Shown: positions 9,165-18,500 of the stretch, piece after piece
Layout of the letters: each line of letters opens with the position of its first letter
Numbering within the stretch: the stretch's first letter is position 1
Source: Candolleomyces eurysporus
Lineage: Eukaryota; Basidiomycota; Agaricomycetes; Agaricales; Psathyrellaceae
Direction: 5' to 3'
NCBI GenBank assembly: GCA_027579435.1
Contig: JANBPK010001120.1
Coordinates: 1-33,618 of the forward strand
Length of the DNA: 33,618 nt
Notes under the pieces: model-generated
Databases searched by the model: none
Seen by the model: the letters and a program-made list of their open reading frames with translations, nothing else
Told to the model about the DNA's origin: nothing
Program-made: the position numbers and the translations under genes

Positions 9165-10759
9165 CCTGACCAGGCGGTTGGGTTGAGCTATACATCCACT
9201 AGCTTGGCCTACGAATTCGGAGGCAAAAGAGGGCACATGCACATCCACGTTGGACCTGACTGCCGCCACTGCACCAAATTTGATTGTTCATCGCGCCTCC
9301 ACAAAGTCACCAACGCCAAGAGGGTAAGTCTTATGTTCTCATCGTGGCTAAGTGACTCCAGAAAATGACTGCGGATACTGACTTCATTATCGGACGATTC
9401 TATTGCAATAGATTCGGGCGCCAATCGATTGAGGGATAAGGTTCGCAGAAGATGCTATTTGATATGCGCTTGACTTGCTGACCCATGAGTCAATTGGAAG
9501 GAGAGCTGTAGGCGTTTTATGTAGGTGTAGCTAGGACAATATAAGAGTCCATAGGCAGCCCTCACCCTCTTCTGCGAATCTCTTCTTTTCTTTCAGTTAA
9601 ACGCCACCCCTCCGTTTCGAGTAAGCCCGACCACGATTGGTACAACAACCTCCTTACAATTCCAGAGGCCAATAAAGCGTTTACCAATCGCCAGCAATGG
9701 TTCAGTAAAATCGCACCGCTGCTGGGAAGGGAAGAATTCTGAGCGAAATATAATCTGTCTCTTGTCCATCGGCACATCATCCTCCAACCGAGCCAAGCCA
9801 TAGTCGCCACCGAACCCGTCACCCAGCCGGAAATTTTCAGAACTTCCGGCGATCCCAACTGTATTCCCAGCTCCTGGACCGCGACTGGGATACCCTTCGA
9901 ATAGAAACGCGAGGAAACGCGTCGAGACGCCTGCAGAGATCATCCCACCCCCATTCCCTGAGCTGATCCGAGAATTCTCAAAATTCGTAGGAGAAGACAG
10001 CGTTTTAGGGCTATCCTTGGCGCAAGACCCTGTTCCCAAGGGACAGTTTTGGAGCGAGCATATCGATTGCGGTCGAAAACACGACAGGGCCCCAGGGAGA
10101 GCATGATGAAGTTTTTGAGACCTACTGGACGGTCAAGCCCTCGAGCGGTCAAGGAGACCTGTCCCTGATCATATGCCGCTGTTGTGTTTGCGTCCTTTGC
10201 AAACCGTGGCCTCTGAAAGTCTAGTACTTCGCCATCTGGTTTAGTATATTGCGTTGTTGTTGATTCTGTACTGTATTGTTTCATTTTCTCCATCCCTTCT
10301 ATTCTTATCTAGCGCTCTCGGAGAGACAGAAGACAGACTTCTTCCTGGAAATTGCACTTTTGTGATTCGTGGTCAACGCGTTCAGGCGAAACCCAGCCAC
10401 TAAAATATGAATTGACTCACGATGTAACAATATCGGTCAAGTAGCTCTTTCCCAGGCTCGAGGTCATCGGCAGCAAAGTGTTCGGCAGGCTGACCCATCC
10501 GCGAAACGTTGGTACGGGGCACGGCCGACTTCGACCCTATGCTGGGCGTTGTCTGGAATTTAAATTTTCACTTATCATCGTCAGTGACAAGAAAGGGGAC
10601 TCGGGAGGGCGAATCTCAATGCACCTAGTCCCGCCACGTGGTTTGAGGGTGATCAGTACCCTCGCTCTCCGTCGTCGAGACCTTTGAACCGATCGTTTCA
10701 ATATAGCTCTTGGAGAAGGGAGTAGTAAATATCCACCGCTTTCAGCATGGCCCTTCTTG
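9165..10759. other. Unassigned region between DUF4436-like gene and Utp22 relic
   Basis: Two stretches look partly coding but I could not build a gene. On the plus strand, 9183-9420 has a Cys/His-rich stretch (HVGPDCRHCTKFDC); a 38-nt GT-AG gap would join it to a short tail (GRFYCNRFGRQ), too short for a usual intron here. On the minus strand, 10293 to 9560 begins MEKMKQYSTES and later holds a hydrophobic Trp-rich stretch (SGWVTGSVATMAWLGW), but the frames do not join through convincing introns. No known family is recognised. 10300-10745 shows nothing. Confidence 0.3.
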
Positions 10760-11956
10760 AGACTGGTATGACACAACGAAATCTACCGCTAGACTTTACA
10801 AGGATTCAAATGTCCTTTGAAGACTGTTATGAAAAATGTTTCATGACCGACTTCACCAAACCAGACCCAAGTCGTTGGATTTCTCCAAGCACACCTGCAC
10901 CATTCAATGTTGCCAACCCCCGATCCTTTGTTCTCCTCTTTCGTAGGGACGCCGGGGAATCCGCCTAACGGTCGGAACGAGCGTGGCTCTTTTAAAGTTG
11001 GGTCCCAAACAGCTCCGAACATGTCGCCGCCGTATGGGTCATAGAAAATACGGAAAGTGTCTGAGTAGGCTGTCTACATGGGTGCAATTAGTCGGGGGAG
11101 ATGAAACCACGATGGGGAGATCACTCTCACCTGAAGGTCGTCGAAGAGGGACCTGGCTGGATCAAACCCAAACCGGACAAGTTCCTGAGCTTGCCAGATT
11201 TTTGGCGACAGCGTTCGCAAACTTTCCGCCCTTGCTCAAAAGCTTCTCGTCGGCAACGATGCCGTGAACGTAGCGGGGGAGCACGAACTGGTTAAGACGC
11301 ACAAGGAAATCATAATCCTCAGTCAGATGAATGAACAGACCATGAAAAGAGCCTGAGAGTGAGCTTAGAGAATGCGTTGGAAGACGCAATTCGATAAACG
11401 TACCTTGATATTGAATGATCCATCCTCAATTGTTTGAAGATACTTCCACGTCGCTCCGGCAAGCGCACGCACGCACGGCACCCTGTCCTCTCTTTGACCA
11501 CATCTTCCCGCCTAGATCGACTTCCGTCGAGACGATCCAAGCCCCAGCGGTGCTTGCCTTAGGAAGGTCTGGCTTCGACACTCCCTCACCGTCTTCAGCC
11601 TCTTCCTCCTTCCTCGATCCATACAAACACACCCACAACCCACCATCCTCCCACTTCCACTCGCTCAAGAAGCGTATCACCGTACCGAACCCACGCTCCT
11701 TGGTGGAAGGCACAACAACAAGGGTGCTAGCAGGAATCTCCGCATCGCTGCCCACAAACTTCCGATCGCCGACGAAAAANCTGGGCGCAACCTCTTCCCT
11801 AGCATGTCCACCCAACAATCAATGCGACGCAAACCACTTCTTGACCAATCGACACATATTGTCCCTCAACGTTAACCAACAGCAGCTGGACAGCGCGCCG
11901 AAAGTAATCAGGAGGAATTTCACATGGCTGACATTGCTGGGCTGACAAGAAAACCC
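10760..11956 (-). pseudogene. Relic of the C-terminal part of Nrap/Utp22 (NOL6 family)
   Basis: Nrap/Utp22 is a component of the UTP-C module of the small-subunit processome, acting in the nucleolus in 18S rRNA maturation. In order on the minus strand, pieces matching its C-terminus are: LTLRDNMCRLVKKWFASH (compare VKRWxASH in the family); KERGFGTVIRFLSEWKWED; AGATWKYLQTIEDGSF; LTEDYDFLVRLNQFVLPRY; FDPARSLFDDLQ; and, after an apparent intron (about 11056-11112), DTFRIFYDPYGGDMFGAVWD and FRPLGGFPGVP. Breaks: a TGA after WFASH, an expanded (GTGC)3 tandem repeat shifting the frame near 11460-11480, a mismatch at the exon entry near 11345, and an A5 run shifting the frame near 11200. The family is normally about 1,000 aa or more; only its last third or less is here. 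Several independent breaks plus truncation favour a pseudogene over sequencing error. Confidence 0.7.
11855..11954 (+). repeat. Direct repeat, copy A (in Utp22 relic)
   Basis: About 100 bp beginning CATATTGTCCCTCAACG and ending GGGCTGACAAGAAAAC, closely matched by copy B at 15035-15125 in the same orientation. Copy A has about 9 extra bases in its middle. Confidence 0.75.
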
Positions 11957-12714
11957 CCTGCTTGTCCGCGACGTTACCCCAAACGACGTTCTTCGATTCG
12001 GGAGCCTGCAGAAAGAGAGAGCTTGGAGAGGCTGAGGCTGGCCACAGGTCGTCCCGGGCCCACTGATCCGCATGCAACTTGAGGTGAAGAATGACACTTT
12101 CTAGAGCGTCAAATCCCTGTTGATGGTACTCTCCGCTTTCGAAAACACATAGGAGCTCATCGGAGAGATCGAGCTCGAGCACCCAAATGCGGTTCGAGGG
12201 AGAAGCTGGCGGAGTGCTTTCGTCAGGATACGGCACGTTTCGAGTGAAGGGTGAAATATGAAGGGACTGATTGCCTGCCAGAGTCAGCTATTAGTCAAAC
12301 CTCTCAGTGTGTTCCCATCCCCTTTGGAATTGTTTAAATGGATGTGAATGGATGGCTAGGGTTTTATGATTCCTCCAAAAGCGAAAAATACGCGCGAGTA
12401 GAGTTGGGGATTGCTTTACACTCGTGACAGGGAGGAACTTGTCGGGTAGGCACTGGACGAAAATATCCTCCAAGATTTCGGTCTGAACTTGAGTGGTGAC
12501 CAGGTGACAACAGAAATCCATGTGGGAGCCGACAATCTCGAGTTTCGTCTAAAGGTCAAGTAGATTAATAGCGCAACTTATAGCCTCCAGCTGCGTCATG
12601 AGTCCCTCGATGTAATATTGTATCTGAGAAATCTCGCTGGATGAAGGAGAAGTTCGTTCCCAAGAGCTCGTTGAGCAGTCGGTCCACTGGTTGCAATGTC
12701 TCAGCCTTGAGCAT
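11957..12714 (-). pseudogene. F-box protein relic
   Basis: The minus strand from ATG 12714 reads VDRLLNELLGTNFS, then after a one-base shift SEISQIQYYIEGLMTQLEAIS, the short coiled-coil that precedes the F-box in a large Agaricomycete F-box family. After a stop it continues with QTEILEDIFVQCLPDKF and LLARIFRFWRNHKTLAI, the F-box-like core. Downstream (12236-11957) is VPYPDESTPPASPSNRIWVLELDLS and FDALESVILHLKL, like the leucine-rich body of such proteins. F-box proteins recruit substrates to SCF ubiquitin ligases. A frameshift near 12655, an in-frame TAG near 12548 and an unresolved join near 12300 indicate decay. The body then runs directly into Utp22-like sequence on the same strand. Confidence 0.6.
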
Positions 12715-13052
12715 GATAGTGATAATGCTCATTTATGAGGAAGGGCAGTTGAAATGCGATCTCCCCTTGCTGTGCTGAGAGACTGGCGTACAGGGAGATC
12801 TAGAGGAGTAATAATGCTAAGTGGAGTAGTAATACTAATAGTGAGTGTTCAGTGAGCCGAATTCGTTCATCGGCCGGCAAGTCGTTTCCCACGAAATTAC
12901 TTCCCGATGGCGCCTTCGTCGTACGCATCTCGGACTCTTCACTCTTCAAATTTCAACGTTCAACGTTGGTTCTTTCATCTTCACCAACACCTTCCGCCAC
13001 TTTTAGCCCCATTGCACTCCCTAGGATCGCATCGTAAAGCCATCCGGTCGCA
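12715..13052. other. Intergenic spacer between divergent F-box relics
   Basis: This is a likely shared 5' region of the minus-strand F-box relic and the plus-strand F-box gene. It includes a short repetitive AT-rich stretch near 12808-12840 (repeated agtagtaat-like units). No gene is seen. Confidence 0.5.
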
Positions 13053-14741
13053 ATGAGTCCACTCGCTCAGCTGTCCCCTGAGGTTGTCGTCTGTATACTC
13101 TACTTCTTGGGCCCACTCGATATACTTTCGATGCGGAAGGTAAGTGTGAGCGTAGGTATGACAAGGCGTAGCTCTGGTGAACTCACTCCCTCTCATCCCT
13201 ATGGATAGACTTGTCGTAAATTCTATATAGCGACCAGGTTCAAAACTGTCTGGAAGACGGCTTTGAACGAGATGTGCGAACGCTACGGCATTTTCAAGCC
13301 CACGTACCCGATTGACAAGATGTCCATTCTGGAGCTGGAGCACGCATCGTTGGCGCCTCACCGTTTCGTGGAATTTGTCAAAGCAAATAGTGGAAGATCC
13401 GAATCATTCGATACACCATTGTATCACAGACGGCATGTGCACCATTGCCAACGAGGAGGCCAAGTGGATGCGAATGTACCTCAGATAGTCACCATCAGAG
13501 CTCTCTACCTCGTCCCTGGAGGTCGGTTTCTCATCACTGCTGGAATGAGAGAAGTCTGCCTCTGGGACCTTGGGTATGGTCGGCATGCCCCGACGAAGCC
13601 ACACCCCTTGGCGGTACTAGACCGAGACGCATTCTAATTTATCGTTGACGTCTTACCAAGTTCGGACGGGAAACAACTCATAGTGGTGATAAGGAAGGGG
13701 CAAGAGCTAATGCTTGCCATGAACAGAGTATATTGGCCTCACATATGATTTGTAGCCCACGAGCCGGTCCCGTTGAGGTTCATCGGATTGATCCTCTATC
13801 TGCGACTCCTACATTCTATTTGGAAGGCCAATTAGATGTAGTAGAGCTTCATGGATGGCTTGAGGACACGAAATTCTTCCTCACGCGAAATACTGCCTTC
13901 GTCCATGGATCATGGTCTTTTCAGGCGTGGAACTGGGCTGAAAATACTGGCTGCCTGTTGAAGATTCCTGAACATGAAATACCCAATCCGGTAAACCCTA
14001 CTTTGTATCAGACGCTTCGCATCACTGAGTCTTGTTGGATATTAGGTTTACATCTCTGACAAATCGATCGTCGTATGGACTGAGGATATGGATAGTCTCT
14101 TAGCTTGGGATAACTCAAGGTGGCCCACTTTCGAGTCCATGTCAGGAGACCTTCACGAAATGCCACGTATAAGTATTACCCAAGAACCAAAGAGGATCCA
14201 GCTTTGGCCAGACTTGGACGACGCGATGGGGATATCCGTCTCTAATCACTCTGTTTGGCAGCGTGGACTCTCGTCGAGAGACTATTTCTGCATATCGNCA
14301 TGCGACGTCGAGCCCAGTGAGCAAATNCCTNCTCTAGCTTTGTTTTCAATCAGCAACGCCAACACTTNAGCAAGTCTTCCTCTGACTCCCTCTTGTCCAA
14401 TTGCTTGCGGTCGTAGCATCTCGCACTACGGCGATCCTGAAATGGGCTCGCTCTTCACTGGGCCGCCCCTGCTGCTCAACTGTGACGAGCATCTCATATT
14501 TTGCTCGGGGTCCGACCTGCGTGCATTGGTTGCGACTATCATACCTTTACCAGGAGATGAATCGCAACCCCCAATTGAACCTAAATCAGTGAATTTGACT
14601 TCTATAAGTAATGGTTCGTGGTGGCCGAGCAACCAAATCGGATTCTGCCCGCATTCCGGCCGTCTGGTGTATTTTGATGGTGGGCAGCTTCAGGGAGAGC
14701 TGCGTGTTGACGATTTTCTCGTACCCCCAGAGGAAGCGTAG
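13053..14741 (+). pseudogene. F-box protein gene, apparently disrupted
   Basis: ATG 13053 opens the F-box: SPEVVVCILYFLGPLDILS, then MRK, and after an intron (13140-13208) TCRKFYIATRFKTVWK. The body continues with IFKPTYPIDKMSILELEHA, a conserved-looking block (YLVPGGRFLITAG, VCLWDLGYG), then HRIDPLSATPTFYL, an intron at 13991-14045, VYISDKSIVVWTEDMDS, and the C-terminal IGFCPHSGRLVYFDGG and DDFLVPPEEA. It resembles a family of roughly 500-aa Agaricomycete F-box proteins with a beta-propeller-like body; it is a likely SCF substrate receptor. Two defects: an in-frame TAA at 13635, and an intron at about 13694-13755 whose donor reads GGAAGGGG where GGTAAG would be expected, as if one T were lost. 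Four N bases (14298, 14328, 14331, 14368) keep the frame. Low read quality could explain some of this. Confidence 0.62.
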
Positions 14742-15180
14742 CGTAACTGGAGTGCGACACACGAGGGGAGGCACTTAGGTTTACATACTTTGGAAATACA
14801 CACTTTTGTTGCCCTTTAATTTTCACCTCAGTTTATCTCGACCTGATATATCGACCCTAAGCAAGTTCCGAGGTCCAGTTGAAATAGGGGCACATAGGAG
14901 CGTCACGATCACGCGCGTGTGACGGATCGCGTTCTGGTACAACATATCGCCCTTTTTTCTTAAGGCTAGTGAGATGAATATGCCTTTCCGGCTATCCTCA
15001 TTCATTAAGTGCGCTTTCAGGTGTGTACGCTCATCATATTGTACCTCAACGTTAACCAACGGCGGCGGGACAGCGCGCAGAAATAATTTCTCGGACGGCT
15101 GACATTGCTAGGCTGACAAGAAAACTCTCTATTTAGCGGCCCTACCCTACGGTCGTTTCACGCAGCCTTCGCCTTCAACT
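14742..15180. other. Spacer containing repeat copy B
   Basis: Apart from the direct repeat (15035-15125), the minus strand holds a 78-codon open stretch (15059-14823) that begins in the repeat. It does not resemble Utp22 beyond the repeat, so I do not call it a gene. Confidence 0.4.
15035..15125 (+). repeat. Direct repeat, copy B
   Basis: Begins CATATTGTACCTCAACG and ends AGGCTGACAAGAAAAC; similar to copy A over its whole length except for an internal gap. On the minus strand it retains the GTTGGTTAACGTTGAGG core that in copy A encodes the LTLRDN part of Utp22. It may be a second, shorter Utp22 fragment or a dispersed repeat. Confidence 0.75.
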
Positions 15181-15254
15181 TTATTGCATCTCACAATCCT
15201 CTTCGGACCGAGCTTGCCCTCCCTCTGACTCTCATCGTCGAACCGCCTCGCTCA

Positions 15255-15832
15255 GGATGCACTCCTGCATATTTCTCTTCGTCAGCTCTTTGTGTGTCGG
15301 AGTTCCCATAGAATCTGAATCGACACCAGACGGACTCCTCTATGCCAAACTCTGGCGATTTACTGCCTCCATGCAACTCGTCGTGTGAGTTCTCCAGAGT
15401 GTCCATCGAGACAACGTGCTAACCTACTGGCTTCGACTGTCGTGTCCAGCATTGCAGTTCCACCCGCTCTCAATAAGCTCATCCTATCCTTGAGTCCTCA
15501 TAGTACCAGGGGTTTCGAGTACTCGGGATCCCCACCTCGAGACATTCCGCGCGAATTCTGGCAATACGCTATCTGTGTCAGTTCCCAAGGATAAATTGAG
15601 ACGCTATGCTGACCTATGGAGTTTGGCCAGTGTCAGAGGCTACGCACTAAACGAGTTCATGTTATCTAGATTCGTCCTATCCTCGGCCCTCGGACACCCA
15701 TGGACTTTAATTCTTCGGCCCCTGGAGAATCCCTGTACAACAGGGCCATTCAACTTGCCCGGAGTCCGGGGTCCAATGCAGCTCATGTCAATTCTCCTTG
15801 TGGGCTATAACTTTCAGGCTGAGCTGAGATAA
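15255..15832 (+). other. Unassigned coding-like stretch
   Basis: ATG 15255 gives a hydrophobic start (HSCIFLFVSSLCVGVP) like a short signal peptide. A GTGAGT donor near 15384 and a CAG acceptor near 15450 would join it to AVPPALNKLILSLSP and FWQYAICV, after which the frame must change once to reach KLRRYADLWSLASVRGYAL and LGHPWTLILRPLENPC. I recognise no family. It could be a degraded gene or an unsolved exon structure. Confidence 0.3.
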
Positions 15833-16310
15833 AACTGATCCACCTTCGAAGAATCAACACGGAGGCCACATTCCGCGCAGAAGTGGGCCAGTAGCTCTGC
15901 TCCTCCAATCCCAGTGAGACATTGCCGGTGTCGCTTGGGTAGTTGGTACAATGGGAAGCAGCTCGGGGCAAACCAAGTATTTGTAAGTGTGCGTTCGCAA
16001 CTACCTCCATCGAACGTGTGCCAGCCTGATTGGGGTTCTTGGTGGAGCTGGATCAGCGCACCTTCTTAGCCAGGCCAATATCTATCATTGAAAACACCGC
16101 ATCGTTTGTAAAGCCATTCTTTTTTCTCTCTAGTGCGATTATTTGACTTCTCAACTCAACTACTCAAATTTGCGGCATTCCCGTAGGAATTGCAGAGCAT
16201 CCAGAACGCCTGAAGATTCTATATTTATCTTCAGGTCCAGTAATCGCCCAACAACAAATGTGGTATCCAAGGAGCAATAGACCGCGGACCACGCCGAGAG
16301 CCTGCCGGAT
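15833..16310. other. Intergenic region upstream of NACHT gene
   Basis: I see no gene. The 5' leader and promoter of the NACHT gene are expected here, but no clear TATA box stands out. Confidence 0.4.
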
Positions 16311-17802
16311 ATGTCGTACTACATATCGTTAGACTCAATAGAGCGAGAGCGATGTCGAGTTACCGTAAGATCACCTCCTGATCCCAACTCTATCATCTTC
16401 ATCTCTTGAAGAATCACCACCATTGAGATCGATAAAATAATCGTACGAGCTCCTCCACACGAACAGACGAGCGTTCCTCCCCCACACCCGCCCCATAATT
16501 TCCGGGTTGGTAACGTTTTCGGCGTTGCGGGGGAGCTCACATACGTGTATGGATCAGAGACTCGGATTTCCATCAACACCCTCCACCAACATGCAGCTAC
16601 AGGAGCATTCCACGACTCTCTCGAGCGTCATCCATTCCCATCGTGCTACCCTGACACTCGTAAAGAGGTCTTCCACCACATCGCTGACTCGGATAAGCCG
16701 ATTGTAGTGATTCATTCACCCTCGGGTCAAGGGAAGTCTGCCATCTCCCAAACCCTAGCCGAACGATACAATCAACAAGGTATCCTGGCCGCCACGTTCT
16801 TTTTCGATAGGACCTCCCCTCAGCGCAATAACCCTTCCCAATTTGTCGCCACCCTCGCTACCCAACTCGCCTTGTATATTCCAGGGCTCAATTCTCGGAT
16901 CGGGGATGCCGTCGGACACCACCCGAAGATTTTAGATACGAACCTGGAGCAACAGTTGGAAAAGCTCATCATCGAGCCATTCCGCGACTTTCTAGAACAA
17001 TCGCAGCAAGCAACGGGTGCGGATTCGGAGCAGGCTAATTCATGGATCATCCTTGATGGGCTGGACGAGTGCATCGCAATGACACCCCATCGCAAAGAAC
17101 CGACCGAACTCGAAAGCAAGAACGCCCAACTTCAGATTCTCGAGCTCGTCCACAAACTTCGATCCACAGGACTACCCCTTTCGTTCCTCATCTCCTTCAG
17201 ACCTGAAACCTCGATTATGAAACACTGCAAGCAATTCTCGAGCTTCATCAAAGTAATCGACATTTGTGCCATTGATAGCCACCGTCAGGATGTAGAGACA
17301 GTCCTCAGGGTTGGGCTGCGCACTGTTGCGAGGGAGCGCAGACGTACCCGTGAATCCGGTGATATTGGGGAGGTCGACAGGGAAAAGCTCACNGGGAGAG
17401 AGTGGTAACATGGGTAAGGAGTCTGGCGATGAAGATTGGCCAGGAGAACTTCGCGTGCGACGTCTGGTAGAGATGACTCGCGGGAATATGCTTTCTGCAA
17501 CCAACGTCATCCAGCGGATTAAAGATTTCGATGGCGATCTTGAGCATGAGCTCGATCGCCTCCTCGACTCGGAGAAAGGCCTTCGACCCGGCCCTCCACC
17601 GGAGCCCTCCACCGTCAGCGCCAATGCCAGTCCCGGCTTTGCTGGGGGACACTTGAGCGGCGCAACCATCAGCGGTGGTGTTCAACTCGGTTGCACCAAT
17701 AATAACAACAGCTTCCATCAGACTTTTCAGGCCAATTCCAACCCCCAATTCACGTACACCTTCGACTTTGGTGGTCGACAAGTGCGTTTTCGCGGAGACT
17801 AA
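16311..17802 (+). CDS. Short NACHT-domain NTPase (NLR-like)
   Basis: Exons 16311-16364 and 16428-17802 give 475 aa, if the N at 17393 is treated as an inserted base; keeping it truncates the protein at 17408. Residues 1-57 are a linker rich in Pro and His. The NTPase core has a P-loop HSPSGQGKS (Lys about 121; the first Gly of GxxxxGK is Ser), TFFFDRTSPQRNN (sensor-like loop of this family), Walker B IILDGLDE (about 227-232) and ISFRPE. The C-terminus is not the usual WD40, TPR or ankyrin array: a helical stretch (TNVIQRIKDFDGDLEHELD), a Pro/Ser linker, then a Gly/Asn/Gln-rich tail (GGVQLGCTNNNNSFHQ) ending FDFGGRQVRF. Fungal NACHT proteins act in non-self recognition and regulated cell death. 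The start is the nearest ATG giving a clean splice; further 5' exons are possible. Confidence 0.75.
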
Positions 17803-18500
17803 ACATGACGCGACGTTCGTCATGACTGCTATCATTACTCTATATACACGATGACCAGACCCCGATGATACCCTAATCGATAATCTCGTGTTAGCTGTAC
17901 TAGGGTGTATAATTGCCATGTATCGACTTATGTGAGCTCCATAAGATTATTCTCGCATTCCGCTCGGGCGTCAGATCTTTAGAGTTCAACCCAACTTGAA
18001 CCGAAATCGGTCACTTTAGTGACCCCAGCCGATGATGTATAATTAGTAAACCACAGCACGTTGGGATTCATCCGTTTTCACGCACCTTTTTATATTTTGA
18101 GGGAAGAAGTTACTGATGGTGCTGCAGCCTTACCTAGGTCAGAGGAGAATCTGGCTGGCCAGCTCTCCATAGAATGTACAATGCGCCCAACTTGGGTCCG
18201 GAGGGAATTATATGGGTCCCGTCATATTTTGATTGGGTATGGAAATGGGAAACTAGATTACCGATCGACTACAAAATATTTGAATGGAATGGCGCTGGGG
18301 CGATGGGAGACATGAGTTGAACAATGGGATATGCGATGTTAAACGAAGGGAGTCGTGATGAGAGGCATGAGAAGGTCATCGCATAGTGAAAGTAACATTT
18401 CAGCAAGAAATTTAAGATGTACTAAGGTCAGGAACTCAGAAATTATAAGACAGCGTATGGCTATTACCACTTGAAGGGTCTTGCGAAATTTCGCGGGTCG
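17803..18500. other. Intergenic region between NACHT gene and aquaglyceroporin
   Basis: Three-prime flanks of two convergent genes. An 85-codon plus-strand open stretch at 18061-18315 begins at TTG and has no family resemblance, so I treat it as chance. Confidence 0.45.

Noticed and set aside
12852..13037. 61-codon open frame upstream of the plus-strand F-box gene
   Set aside because: Ser-rich, overlaps the expected leader of the F-box gene, no resemblance to a protein family.
18061..18315. 85-codon plus-strand open frame
   Set aside because: It begins at TTG, has no splice context and no recognisable family.
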